Positions 22,030 through 32,284 of a stretch of DNA of 64,000 nt are shown here, piece after piece. Source of the stretch: Erinaceus europaeus (taxonomy: Eukaryota > Chordata > Mammalia > Eulipotyphla > Erinaceidae); NCBI RefSeq assembly GCF_950295315.1, contig NC_080168.1:71600008-71664007 (forward strand). The letters run 5' to 3'. Made by a program: the position numbers and the translations under genes. Each line of letters begins with the position of its first letter. The first letter of the stretch is position 1. The notes beneath the pieces were generated by a model. The model made no database searches and was not told the DNA's origin. It saw only the letters and a list, made by a program, of their open reading frames with translations.

Positions 22030-22730
22030 ATGTCTATAAAGAAATCATAGAGCACAATAAAAGAAAAACACTAAGCCAAATAAAATAGTGAGAAAAAGAC
22101 CTGAATAAATAGTTTTCTAGAGAAGAGATATGGGGCTGGGCGGTAGCACAGTGGGTTAAGCACACATGGCGCAAAGCACACTGACTGGTATAGGGATCCC
22201 GGTTTGAGCCGCTGGCTCCCCATCTACATGGGTGTCGCTTCACAAGCCGTGAGGCAGGTCTGTTGATGTCTTTCTCTCCCCTTCTCTGTCTTCCCTTCCG
22301 CTCTCGATTTCTCTGTCCTATCCAACAATAATGACAACAATAACAATAATAACAACAACAATGATAAACAACAGGGGCAACAAAAGGGGAAAAATAGCCT
22401 CCAGGAGCAGTGGATTTGTAGTACAGTCTCTGAGCTCCAGCGATAACCCTGGAAACACCACACACAAAGAAGAAATACACATGGCCCACAGACACATGAA
22501 GAAATGTTCCACTTCACTTATCTTTAGAGAAATGCAAATTAAAACTAGACTAAGATTTCATCCCACACCTATGAGAATGTCCTACATCAACAAAACAGGA
22601 AATGACAGGTGTTGTAGAGGTTGCAGAGAAAAGGGAACTCCACTACACTGCTGGTGGGAATGCAAACTGGTACAGCTCCTTTGGAAGACTGTATGGAGAG
22701 TCCTTAAGCATGGTGATTACTATTTTTCTC
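22030..22730 (+). mobile_element. Old L1 ORF2 fragment split by a SINE
   Basis: 22470-22720 reads HRHMKKCSTSLIFREMQIKT and [18 protein letters not shown], typical of L1 ORF2. The part before the SINE (22030-22130) supplies the preceding KNTKPNKIVRK-like stretch. The 152-codon open frame crossing both is a SINE-L1 chimaera, not a gene. Confidence 0.85.
22135..22460 (+). mobile_element. SINE type 1, long form, inside L1
   Basis: GCTGGGCGGTAGCACAGTGG head, CACATGGCGCAAAG, CAA-rich tail, then the long-form extension (AGCCTCCAGGAGCAGTGGAT, CAGCGATAACCCTGG). AGAAGAGATATGG before and AGAAGAAATACAC after may be the TSD. Confidence 0.9.
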
Positions 22731-23004
22731 CCCAATCCTCCTTATGCCCATTAGAATTGTTACTCAATAAATATATGCTTAGAGGTTAAGGATGGGACAG
22801 GAACTTGTGGCATTTAGCCTTCACCTGCATGAGCTGTCTTTATGGAAACATTAGAAGAATAAGTTGTGTTTTCTTCAACTCACATTGTATATGGGTTAAA
22901 GACAGCAGCAATATATAGTTGAGAAAGACTAATGTTGGTTTTCATTTTCTGTGGGTTTTTCTTTCCTTCTACTCCTCTTCCTCTTCCTCTTCCTTCTCCC
23001 TACC

Positions 23005-23125
23005 AGAGCACTGCTCATCTCTGATGTATGGTGGTGTAGTGGATTGAACCTGGGACTTCAAGCCTCAGGCATAAGAATCTCTTTGCATAACCATTATGCT
23101 GTCTACTCCATGCCCCCTCTCTCTC
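23005..23125 (-). mobile_element. SINE type 3
   Basis: Minus strand: CCAGAGCACTGCTCATCTC, GATTGAACCTGGGAC, TTTGCATAACCATTATGCTG. Confidence 0.88.
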
Positions 23126-23285
23126 TCTTTCCCTTCCTTCCTCCCTTCCTTCCTTTCTAAAAACAGAGAGGTAGAGAGTGAAAAGGACCATTCCCCTTTC
23201 AATAAAGTGAGGGCCAGGCTTGAACCTGGATCATACACATGGCAGAGCAGCACACTATCCAGGTGAGCTACCTGGCTGGCCTGAA
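23126..23285 (-). mobile_element. SINE type 5
   Basis: Minus strand: CCTTCC-rich tail region, GTGAGGGCCAGGCTTGAACC, CATGGCAGAGCAGCACACTA, CAGGTGAGCTACCTGGCTGG. Confidence 0.85.
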
Positions 23286-23680
23286 ACTTTCTCCTTCATG
23301 CATGCCCTTGGTTCTACCTTAAGCCCTCATCTGAGAGGAGAGAATGTGAATCTCTGGAGTCAGAGCTTTTCCCCCTCCTCTGAGTTATACATTGGTCCTG
23401 AAAAAGTTCTTCTTAGAAAATGTGGGGGTGGGAGTGAGTGTGGGGGGCTATCCAGTCCTGCCGGAAGATCCTGAGGTGGTCCTAGGTTCCCAAGGCCCCA
23501 CTCCTTTTACTGCCACCACCCAGCCACTATAACAACTGCCCACAGAACCCCTGCTGTCTTGGTCACTCAGAAGCTTCTAGAAGCCTGTTTTGGCTGGGTT
23601 GGCTTTGTTTTTCCTCATCAGAAGGCATGGCTTCTTCCTTTTCAAAAAGCCAGGTGCCCCTTACAAAAAGGAGAGCAAGA
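23286..23680. other. No gene recognised
   Basis: Single-copy-like sequence between two SINEs. The 84-codon open frame starting at 23220 begins inside a SINE. Confidence 0.35.
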
Positions 23681-23681
23681 G

Positions 23682-23815
23682 GGCAGGGGTAAATAGCATA
23701 ATGGTTATGCAAAGAGACTCTTATGCCTGAGGCTCCTAAGTCCCAGGTTCAATCCCCTGCACCATCATAAGCCAGAACTGAGCAGTGCTCTGATAAAAAA
23801 AAAAAAAAAAAAGGG
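23682..23815 (+). mobile_element. SINE type 3
   Basis: AAATAGCATAATGGTTATGC head, CAGGTTCAATCCCCTGC, GAGCAGTGCTCTGAT, A tail of about 17. TSD GAGAGCAAGA against GAGAGCAGGA. Confidence 0.92.
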
Positions 23816-23891
23816 GGAGAGCAGGAGACAAAGGAGTTCCCTGTTGTCTCTAGGGAGGGGAGGCTGTCCAGGACCTGTGGAAGCCCAAATA

Positions 23892-23895
<4 letters not shown>

Positions 23896-23944
<49 letters not shown>
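23896..23944. repeat. (TG)n microsatellite
   Basis: Uninterrupted TG array. Confidence 0.98.
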
Positions 23945-23948
<4 letters not shown>

Positions 23949-24919
23949 GAGCCCTGGCTGGAGTCAGGGCCTCAGGCTAGACTGCCCTCCATGTTCCATG
24001 CCCCTGACTCCTCATCTTTGGGGGGACACTAGCTATGTCTTTGGGGAGGACACTTAAACAACTGACATCATGCCCCTCAAGGTCTGCTACATGCCGGTGA
24101 CTTTCTAGGGGGTGAGGGCGCTGAGCCCAGGGCCTGCAGACTTGGGTTCTCCCTGACCTCCTCTTCTAGGAAGCTGGTGCCACTAAGTGAGTCACTTTGG
24201 TGTTGTTGGGCTTTGTCCTTGTTAAAGAAGCCTGTGCCCTGCCTGTCTCTAAAGCTGTTATTAGGGAGAACAGTCACAATGACTATAACAGCAGCTGCCA
24301 CCATCACTATGACTTGCCAATTGCAGCCCTTTTTCCCCCTGAGAGGTGGGTGGAGCAGTGGTGGCCACCCTCAATTAAGGGGACAAACCCAAGGCTCTGG
24401 GTTTCTCCTGTCATCTGCCCCTGGGCGCCTGCTGGGATGGTGTCTGATGTGGGGGCAACATCTTTAAGCTGTGCTTAGAGACCTCACACCGCACACCTGT
24501 GTGGGCAGGTAGGGGAAGGCAGGTCGGGGCTCTGGTGAGCAGCTCCCAGGAGCAGGAGTCTGCGTGGCTCTTAGAAGGTTCTGGAAGAACTTCTGCTGCG
24601 CTTGTGGGTCAAGCTCTTAGCCCTGCCTGACCCAATACTTCATTCTCTCTTTGCACATGTGTGTCCTGGGGTGCTTTTCTCTGAGAGCACAACACATACC
24701 CAATTAAAAATGCTGGGGGACTACCCCTGAACCAAGCCCCCAAATATAGAAGTCCCTGCCCCTCCAAGACCCAGAGTTTGTGTGTTCACAATGCCATTTG
24801 CCTGTGATCTGGAAAAATTACACACAATAAGATATTTCAGGCGTGGAGCATAGGTGAAAGAGATTGACACACCCACATAATTATTACATACATTGTCATC
24901 ATTGAACTTTTTATCTTTA
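23945..24919. other. Single-copy-like, no gene supported
   Basis: No repeat landmarks. Overlapping open frames near 24177-24478 lack recognisable domains. Confidence 0.4.
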
Positions 24920-25297
24920 TTTTGTTGCCACCAGGGTTATTGCTGGGGATGCGTGCCTGCACAATGAATCACTGCTCTCCTCACCATTTTTCCTTTTTTT
25001 TTTCTTTCTAATTTTTTTCTTTTTTCATTTTTTAAAAAATATTTATTTATTTATTCCCTTTTGTTGTCCTTGTGTTGTTGTTATTATTGATGTTGTTGTT
25101 GTTGGGTAGGACAGAGAGAAATGGAGAGAGGAGGGGAAGACAGAGGGGGGAGAGAAAGACACCTGCAGATCTGCTTCACCGGCTATGAAGTGACTCCCCT
25201 GCAGGTGAGGAAGCTGGGGGCTCTAACCGGGATCCTATGCCAATCCTTGCGCTTTGCGCCACCTGCGCTTAACCCACTGCGCTACTGCCTGACTCCC
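24920..25297 (-). mobile_element. SINE type 1, long form, with T-rich interruption
   Basis: Minus-strand extension CAGGGTTATTGCTGGGGATG at 24930, then poly-T at about 24985-25030, then a complete type 1 body (ACACCTGCAGATCTGCTTC; head GCGCTTAACCCACTGCGCTA). It may be one expanded copy or two adjacent insertions. Confidence 0.82.
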
Positions 25298-25299
25298 TC

Positions 25300-25462
25300 G
25301 TTCTAATTTTTATTTGATAGGACAGAGAGAAATTGAGAGGGAGGGGAAGATAGAGAGGGAGAGAGAAAGACACCTCCAGACCTGCTTCCCCCACTGAAGG
25401 TGGAATACCAAGTCCTTGCGCATAGTTATGTGTACTCTCAACTAGGTACACCACTGCCTGGA

Positions 25463-25464
<2 letters not shown>
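25300..25464 (-). mobile_element. SINE type 2
   Basis: Minus strand: TTTTTATTTGATAGGACAGAG, CTCCAGACCTGCTTCCCC, CTCAACTAGGTACACCACTG. It has a small internal deletion around the B-box. Confidence 0.78.

Positions 25465-25507
<43 letters not shown>
25465..25507. repeat. (AC)n microsatellite then G run
   Basis: AC array followed by a G10-type run at 25517-25526. Confidence 0.97.
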
Positions 25508-25514
<7 letters not shown>

Positions 25515-25527
25515 GGGGGGGGGGGGT

Positions 25528-25640
25528 GGAGATCACGGCACCAAAGCTTCCTTCAATGCTGTAGGGGCCAGGCTCAAACCTGGGTAACATACACGACAAA
25601 ATAGCACACTATCCAAGTGCTTTCTTCTTGCCTGCACAAG
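25528..25640 (-). mobile_element. SINE type 5
   Basis: Minus strand: AAGCTTCCTTCAATGCTGTA, GGGCCAGGCTCAAACCTGGG, AGCACACTATCCAAGTGC. Confidence 0.85.
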
Positions 25641-25924
25641 GTTCTGTTTTATTATTGTTTCTCTTAATCTCTTAAAGTGCCTCATTTATAAATTAAGGTT
25701 CGACGCAGGTGTGTGTGTGTGTGTAGAAACAAAAGCATAGGGTCCAGCACAGCCTGTGGGTCCAGAAATCTACTGGGATACTTGGGGACAAGAAATGTGT
25801 CCCTTATGGATAAAATAGGGTCCACTTTCCCCTCTGGTCTCAGTTATGACAGTTCAATCAAAAGCCCATGTTTCTCAAGTGTTGCCTTTACTTAATGGCA
25901 GGCATTGGAGAATGATTTATGTAG

Positions 25925-26630
25925 AACATCAAATAAAAGGTATTTATTTTCGTCTTTCCCCCAGATCATTTTATTGGGGGGGAAAGAGTGGTTGACACAT
26001 GGGTACAATCTCTCATCTCCCAATGATAGGTGTTTGAAAAACACTCTCATCCCCAAGGTAGGTCCATTTCTACCATCATGCATGAGGACCCCAAGGACCC
26101 CCCCAGCTCCCCCTTTGCCCTCCTTCTCCAGAGTCCTTTGCTTTGATGCAACATGTCCAGTCCAGATTTCACCCTGCGTTTTCTCTTTTTGTTCCTGTTT
26201 CTTGAGTTCCATCTGTAAGTGAGATCATGTAGCATTCATCTTTTTTTTCTCCTTCTGGCTTATCTCACTTCACTTGATTCCTTCTAGCTCCATCCGAGAT
26301 GAGGCAAAGGAGATGACATCATCATTTCTGACAGCTGACTAGTATTCTGTTGTATATATAGACCACACTTATCTTAGCCACTCATATGATGTTGGGCATC
26401 TGGGTTGTTTCCAGATTTGGGGTATTACAAATTGTGCTGCTATGAACATAGATGTACATAGATCTCTTTGGATTGGTGTCTCTGTTTCCTTTAGACAAAT
26501 CCCCAGAAGAGGAATTGCAGGGTCATAGAGTAGGCCCATTTCCAGCATTCTGAGAAATCTCCAGATTGTTTTCCTCAGAGGTTGGGCCAATTTGCCTTCC
26601 CATCAGCAGTGTATAAATGTTCCAAACAAA
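25925..26630 (-). mobile_element. L1 3' end (ORF2 C-terminus and 3' UTR)
   Basis: Minus strand reads the L1 3' UTR and ORF2 end. On plus, TTTGATGCAACATGTCCAG, TCTTGAGTTCCATCTGTAAG, ATTGTGCTGCTATGAACATA and TTTCCCATCAGCAGTGT are the usual antisense landmarks. On the minus strand, LLYDPAIPLLGICLKE (73-codon frame, 26369-26590) is the conserved ORF2 box. Stops and frameshifts make it dead. Confidence 0.88.
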
Positions 26631-27139
26631 GTATATTTAATAGTTCTTACATATCTTATAGATGATCTGTAAGGCCAGTTTTTTTTTTTGAGAATTAATG
26701 TAATAATATAGAATAGCAATTCAATTATTTACTAAGTCAGAGTAAAACTCAGTCTAAAGGACTATTCAAATAAGCATGTATAGAACTAACGTGTGTAATT
26801 TGTAATGGTGCTTTTGCCAACTCATTAAAGCAAGGAAATATACCACGAGTAGAAGGAAAGGAGGAGGAAGAGGAGACGATGAAGGAAGAGGAGGAGAAGT
26901 GGTGGGTGCAGCTCAAGGAAGGCTCTATATATTTGTTGAATAAATGAGTTTTACATTGACAGCCACAAAAATGGAATCATCCATAGCTATGAAGCAGGAA
27001 ATCTTTCTTGGTAGGTGGTATGCCTACAGAGGAAAGTCAGAAGAGCTTTTTCAAAACTTGCAAGGGGCCTGTGGTCAGATTTGAAGCTTATGACACTTGC
27101 ATGTTTTAGATCAGGCATTACTATGGAAGAATGGTTATG
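26631..27139. other. No gene recognised
   Basis: AT-rich sequence with a purine patch at about 26850-26905. No repeat family or coding frame is supported. Confidence 0.35.
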
Positions 27140-27425
27140 GTTTTTTTCCCCCCAGGGTTATTGCTGGGGCTCGGTGCCCGCACTACAAATCCACTGCTGC
27201 TGGCAGTCATTTTTTTTTTCATTGTTGTTGTTGTTCTTATTGTTGGATAGGACAGAAAGAAATTGAGAGGGGGAGGGGAAGACAGACAGGGAGAAAGATA
27301 GACACCTGCAGACCTGCCTCACCGCTTGTGAGGTGACTCACTTGCAGGTTGAGAACCGAGACTTAAACTGGGATCCTTGCTCAAGTCCTTGTGCTTTGTA
27401 CTGTGCGCTACCGCCTGCCCCTGCC
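27140..27425 (-). mobile_element. SINE type 1, long form
   Basis: Minus strand: CAGGGTTATTGCTGGGGCTC, CACTACAAATCCACTGCTGC, TTGTTGTTGTTCTTATTG, ACACCTGCAGACCTGCCTC. The head is slightly shortened. Confidence 0.88.
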
Positions 27426-27604
27426 CCCCATAATTATGCTTTTAAAAGAGGCTACTGGTGGTGTTGGTAGTGGGGGTGAGGTAGGGGGGGAGAAGACTTC
27501 CTATGAAAGTGACCAGAACATTCAGAGTAGGTAACATTCATTTCTAGAGTGGGAAGTCAGCCCAGGCTAATGGAACCGATGCCATCTTGTGCCCTCCTGT
27601 TGAA

Positions 27605-27762
27605 ATGTTAAGAAACAGAATAACTGTCACCTGGTCAGTGTGCCTACTTTCCTATGCAGGTGACCCAGCTTTGAGCCTGGCCTCTGCTTCATTGGAGGAA
27701 GATTCAATGCTGTGATGTCTTTCACTCTGTGTCTGTCTAAAAGTCAGCCTGGGTTGGTGAAG
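27605..27762 (+). mobile_element. SINE type 5, diverged
   Basis: TGACCCAGCTTTGAGCCTGG, TTCATTGGAGGAAGATTCAA, CTGTGATGTCTTTCACTC. The flanks are unclear. Confidence 0.72.
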
Positions 27763-28254
27763 ACCTGGCAGCAAACAAACAAAATACCAACTGTTGTTTC
27801 ATTAGGAAGGACTAGTTTCTAGCATTCTCAAGGACTGTGGAAAGATAATGTTTTCTTTTACTTCTCTCTATAGTAACCCAGACCATTCTGACTATAAGTC
27901 AATGAAGTATTCGAAAAGTAATCTATCACCAATCCTAGTTTTGATTCTGTCTCCTTTGCACCACCATTTTTGCTTTTTCAAAGCCCCTTTAATCAGGGGC
28001 TCTGGTGGGACATAATTGAGGCTAATAGCTAAGGTTATGCTGCTGGCTTTGCAAACCTAGGATGCCAGAGAAATGCTTTTATTTTATTTTGGCCTCTTTA
28101 CATTTTTTTAACCCAGCACTAGCAAGGTCACTCTCATACATTTGGAATAAACACCCTTTTTTTTTTTAGAAAAATCATTGAGAAACAATATTTTAGGGAG
28201 ATGATATGATAAAGTATGAAAGAGGGGTGATGCACACAGAAAAATTTCACCTTG
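27763..28254. other. No gene recognised
   Basis: Single-copy-like, AT-rich. No supported coding frame. Confidence 0.35.
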
Positions 28255-28500
28255 TGGGCCGGGTGTAGCACATCTGGCAGAATGCAAACATTGCTAAGTG
28301 AGAGGACTGGGTTCTAGACTCCAGTCCCTACCTGCAGTGGGGAAGCTTCATGAGCAATGAATATGTGCTATGATGTCTCTCCTTTTCTTTGTCTGTCCCC
28401 CTCTATAACTCCCTTCTATCAAAACAAAAATGACCACTGGAAACTAGAGCTATACAGGCCTCAGGTCCCAGTGATAACCCTGGTGGCAAAGAAAAGGTCC
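28255..28500 (+). mobile_element. SINE type 2, long form
   Basis: GGGCCGGGTGTAGCACATCT head, CCAGTCCCTACCTGCAGTGG, CATGAGCAATGAATATGTGC, then the extension with CAGTGATAACCCTGGTGGCA. Confidence 0.85.
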
Positions 28501-28860
28501 CCACTGACCAACAAGCTCAGGTGCAGCATGGGAGAGGGGGAGATCTCACTTTGGCTGCTGTCTCTTGGGTCAAGGCCATTTACCATCAGAAGACTCACCA
28601 GTGGCCCTGTCCCACAGGGGCTACATTCTGTGAAGGAATGGCCTAAACTGATGCTGGAGTTGTCTGGGGCCTGGCCAAGAACATGGCTGCCAGCAGCCAA
28701 GGACATCAGCCCTGGGGGCCCAGCTCCCTCAAGTTGTGTGAATGAGACCTAGTCAGACCCAAGAGCTGCCAGGTGTACAGCAGAGGGATGGGAGAAGGGC
28801 CTCGGTGATCATGGCAGATTATGACATTCAAGATGTCACCCTGGCAAGTCACCATTTTTT
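28501..28860. other. No gene supported
   Basis: GC-richer single-copy sequence. The 131-codon frame at 28357-28752 starts inside the SINE and has no recognisable domain. Confidence 0.4.
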
Positions 28861-28904
28861 TTTTCTGTTTTGTTATCATCATGGTTCACCACTCTGGGTC
28901 AACC

Positions 28905-29168
28905 ACTTCCTTCCTTGATTGCTTCCCTCCTTCCTTCCCCCCTCTTCCTTCCTTCCTTGCTTGTTCCCTCCTTCCCTCCTCCCTTTCTTCCTTCTTTTCC
29001 TCCTTCCTTCCTCCCTTCTTTTCCTCTTTCTTTCCTCCCTTCCTTCCTCCCTCCCTCCCCTTCCTTCCTTCCTTCCTTCTTTCCTTCCTTCCTTCCTCTG
29101 CCCTTCCTTCCTTCCCTTCCTTCTGCCCTTCCTTCCTTTCCTTCCTTCTTCCTCCCTTCCCTTTTTCT
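28905..29168. repeat. Long pyrimidine tract (CCTTC)n
   Basis: About 260 bp of C and T with CCTTC, CTTCCTCCC and CCCTTCCTTCTG sub-blocks, grown next to the tail of a minus-strand SINE. Overlapping Ser/Pro/Phe open frames are artefacts. Confidence 0.96.
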
Positions 29169-29332
29169 TTCTAATAGTGACAGAGAGGCAGAAAGAGACA
29201 ATGAGAGAGAGAGAGAGAAAGAGGGCATCACCCTGAAGCTTCCTTCAATGAGGTGGGGGCCAGGCTTAAACCCGGCTCACACACATGGCAGAGCAGTGTA
29301 CTATCCAGGTGAGTTATTTCACCAGCCCTACT
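29169..29332 (-). mobile_element. SINE type 5
   Basis: Minus strand: AGTGACAGAGAGGCAGAAAG, AGCTTCCTTCAATGAGGTGG, GGGGCCAGGCTTAAACCCGG, TCCAGGTGAGTTATTTCACC. Confidence 0.9.
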
Positions 29333-29849
29333 CTATTTCTGTTTAAAATTGAAGTATGACTGGCACCTCAAGACACACAGCCTGTGCTGAATGTACATAT
29401 GGTAAAATGATCAGGCACCCCCAGCCACACCTTCACTGCCTTCTCCCAGAATAATGGAGATGGGTTTTGTTTGGTTTTGGGGTGAGCCTGCGAGCAGCAG
29501 TTGGGCCCTCTGTTTTTCCTGTCTCGAGTGTCCATTTTTGTAAGAAAGTGAACACCAAGAAAAACACTAATGGAGAAGGGGATTCTACCCAGCACAGCAG
29601 TATCTCCAAAAGCAAACAGAGCACCAGCAGCAGGTCAATCCCAGGGGCGTCCATGGCCTCCTCTGGCCCTGGCTGATGCCCCAAACAGATCCTCTCCCAG
29701 TGAGCTAGGTCACAGCTGCAAAACTCAGTCACAGCACAGCTGTGTCTTCCCCACTTCTACATTCACAGCTTTTGGAAGAGCTTTATTGAAATAGAATCTA
29801 GATACCACACAATTCATGCATCAAGCCCAGTATAGAAGTTTTGAAAACT
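29333..29849. other. No gene supported
   Basis: Single-copy-like. Open frames on both strands (75-99 codons) lack domains. Confidence 0.4.
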
Positions 29850-30065
29850 GTGGAGTGTACTGCACCAAAGCAAAGAACTCTGGGGAGGAAGGGAAGGGAG
29901 GGGGTGAAGGGGAACTTTGGGCTCCTGGTGCATGATGGTAGGAAAGGACTTAAATTGGGGGTTAGAGTGTTCTGCAGAAGCCTATCATGAAGAGATGAGA
30001 AATTTTATCCATGTGTCAATAACACCCCCATTACCCCTCCAATACAATGATTAAAAAACAAATAA
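29850..30065 (+). mobile_element. L1 3' UTR end
   Basis: TGCACCAAAGCAAAGAACTC, CCTGGTGCATGATGGTAGG, AGAAGCCTATCATGAAGAG, CATGTGTCAATAACACC, then an AAATAAAT tail, matching the 7740 and 37195 copies. Confidence 0.8.
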
Positions 30066-30214
30066 ATATTATGATATTATCTTTTTAAATGGTGATAATA
30101 TATTAAAATAAATATGTTAAATAGTATATATGTGAATAATTGTTTTAAACTTTTAAAAATGGTGGATATATATATATATCAGATAATATATATGTATATG
30201 ATTGGTTATTTAAA

Positions 30215-30478
30215 TTTTTTTGCCACCAGAGTCATCACTGGGGTTTGGGTGTCTGTAGCATGAATCCATTGCTCTTGGAGGACATTTTTTTCTTTTTTTC
30301 AGTAGGACAGAGATATTGAAAAAGGAGGATGATATAGTAAGGGAGAGAGAAAAACATCTGCAGACCTGCTTCACCACTTATGAAGCTTCCTCCTTTCAGG
30401 TGGGGAGTAGGGACTTGAACTCAGATCTTTTCATATAGTAATGTGTGCACTCAATGGTATGTGCCAACACCTGGCCCA
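30215..30478 (-). mobile_element. SINE type 2, long form
   Basis: Minus strand: CAGAGTCATCACTGGGGTTT, GACCTGCTTCACCACTTATG, TTTCAGGTGGGGAGTAGGG, CAATGGTATGTGCCAACACC. Confidence 0.87.
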
Positions 30479-30619
30479 TTTTAAACTTTTATAATTGGTA
30501 TTTATATATATTAACTAATATGTATATGTACATGAGTGGCTATTTTAAGCTTTAAAAATGGCAGTTGTATATGTTAAAATAAATATATTAAATAATCTGT
30601 ATATGATTATTTTTAGCTT

Positions 30620-30862
30620 TTTTTTTTTTTAATCACTGGGCCTCAGTGCCTGCACTACAAATCCATTGCTCCTGGAGGCTATTTTTTCCCTTTTGTTGCC
30701 CTTGTTTATCATTGTTATTGTTATTATTGTTGTTATTAATGCTGTCACTGTTGTTGCATAGGACAGAGAGAAGCAGAGAGAGGAGGGGAAGATAAGAGAG
30801 CAGAAGAGAAAGATAGACAATTGTAGACCTGCTCCACCGCTTGTGACTCGAACCCCCTGCAG
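30620..30862 (-). mobile_element. SINE type 1, long form, 3' part
   Basis: Minus strand: TTTAATCACTGGGCCTCAGT, CATTGCTCCTGGAGGC, TTATTGTTGTTATTAATGC tail, CCACCGCTTGTGAC, CCCCTGCAGGG, where it stops in mid-element. Confidence 0.82.
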
Positions 30863-30865
30863 GGC

Positions 30866-31086
30866 TGTCAGAAGGAGAGAGTTGATATTAGAGTTTGACA
30901 GACACAGAATTTTCATTTTGGCAACTGGAAATGTTTTGGAAGTAGATGGTGGTGATTTGCTTACTGCCACTCACTCTGGGGACACTTGCCAGTTAAAACA
31001 ATCAGTTGCACACATATACATCTGTTATGCAATACATATTCATCTTAATATATATGTCCACTATTTTAAAAAGTCTAAAGTATCCA
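30866..31086 (+). mobile_element. Old L1 3' UTR-like piece trapped between SINE parts
   Basis: CAACTGGAAATGTTTTGGAA and GTAGATGGTGGTGATTTGCT followed by CTTACTGCCACTCA resemble the widespread mammalian L1 3' UTR. It sits between two SINE pieces, which needs a rearrangement. Confidence 0.5.
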
Positions 31087-31198
31087 GTCACCTGCAGGGG
31101 GGTTACTTCACAAGTGGTGGGCTCAAACCAGGATCCTTACTCTGGTCCTTGCACTTTGTACCATGTGCGCTTAACCAGCTACGTTACCACCCAGCTCC
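31087..31198. mobile_element. Inverted-joint SINE type 1 fragments
   Basis: 31087-31118 reads type 1 in plus orientation (CACCTGCAGGGGGGTTACTT, CACAAGTGGTG). From 31119 the sequence reads minus orientation (CTCAAACCAGGATCCTTACT, GCGCTTAACCAGCTACGTTA). The two orientations meet directly. Confidence 0.75.
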
Positions 31199-31396
31199 CT
31201 ATTTTTAGCTTTTTAAAGTGGTGGTTACATGTTAAACATATATAAAATAATATATACACTATTTAAAACTTTTTAGAATTGTGGCAATATATTGATTATA
31301 TATTAATGTATATGTGACTGGCTACTTTAGACTTTTTAAAATAGTGAACATATCTCCAAGAGCTGTTGATTTCCTTTTTGAAAAAATTGTACACAT

Positions 31397-31550
31397 TGTG
31401 GTCTGGGAAGTGGCACAGTGGATAAAGTACTGGACTCTCAAGCATAAGGTTCTGAGTTGGATTCCCAGCAGCACGTGTATTAGAGTGATGTCTGGTTCTT
31501 TTCTCTTCCTATCTTTCTCATTAAAAAAATAAAATCTATTAAAGAAAAAG
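31397..31550 (+). mobile_element. SINE type 4
   Basis: GGGAAGTGGCACAGTGGATA head, CTGAGTTGGATTCCCAGCAG, ATTAGAGTGATGTCTGGTTC, CATTAAAAAAATAAAATC tail. Confidence 0.92.
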
Positions 31551-31554
31551 AATG

Positions 31555-31727
31555 ATTGTAAGCATCTTTCTTTAGTTGAGGATGAGGAGAGAGAAGGAGA
31601 GACATTTGCAGCCCCATTCCACCACTTGTGAAGCTTCCCCCTAAAGGTAGGGACTGGAGGCTTGAACTCAGGTCTTGGCACACAGTAATGTGTGTGTTCT
31701 ACCTAGTGAGCCACCACCAATCCCTAA
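31555..31727 (-). mobile_element. SINE type 2
   Basis: Minus strand: CCATTCCACCACTTGTGAAG, AAAGGTAGGGACTGGAGGC, ACCTAGTGAGCCACCACCAA. Confidence 0.85.
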
Positions 31728-31990
31728 AAATGGTAAACATCTTAATGGTATCTCCTCGTGGGTTTGATTTGCATTTCCCGTGACTGGTGATGTGGGTTGA
31801 ATGTCTTTATGTGGACTGGTTGAACATCTGTATTCCAGTCCTTGGGTCATTTTAAAGTTGGCTGGCTCATCTTCTCTGAAGGTGTAGGAGTTCTTTCCAC
31901 ATATTCTATCTACTAACACTCACCAGAGATGTGACTTCCAGGTATAATTTCCCTTTTGGCAGGTCTCCACTTTCCAGATGCTTTCCTTTG
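31728..31990 (-). mobile_element. Old L1 ORF2 fragment
   Basis: The plus strand shows antisense landmarks GGTTTGATTTGCATTTCCCG, GTGACTGGTGATGTGGGTTG, CATTTTAAAGTTGGCTGGC. Decayed. Confidence 0.72.
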
Positions 31991-32284
31991 ACATAGTTTA
32001 AGTTTTCACCTACCAGCAGCTCAGTATGTTTCTTGATGGTTGAGTCACACCAGAGTAACTGTAAAAGGAAAGCAGGGTGATGTGTGGCCGTCTCTGAAAT
32101 TTCTGGTGGAGTTTACACACTCCTCATTGGACAAGAATTTGGAAGAATCAATTCCCTGTCAGCATTAGGATATGGGACTTTTCTTTGTCCCAATCTACTT
32201 CTTGTCCTTCACTCTAAGGTTTTCCAAGCTAACTATATTGGGGTCCCACAATAAAGGGAGAAAAAAATTTAACTTTTTAAAGTG

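Larger units (their letters stand above)
30070..31350 (+). repeat. Degenerate AT-rich tandem repeat, unit about 65-75 bp, split by insertions
   Basis: Repeating pattern of an ATGGTGG-like word, TATATATTAA-like AT core, TATGTG/ATGAGTGGCTATTTTA and AGCTTTTTAAAA. Units are visible at about 30090-30160, 30161-30215, 30479-30548, 30549-30615, 31200-31272 and 31273-31340. Two SINE clusters and an L1-like piece interrupt the array. Confidence 0.65.

Noticed and set aside
22331..22789. 152-codon open frame
   Set aside because: Chimaera of a SINE tail and L1 ORF2 remnant.
28821..29346. Several overlapping 105-158-codon frames on both strands
   Set aside because: Translations of a CCTTC array, with no stop codons because of composition.
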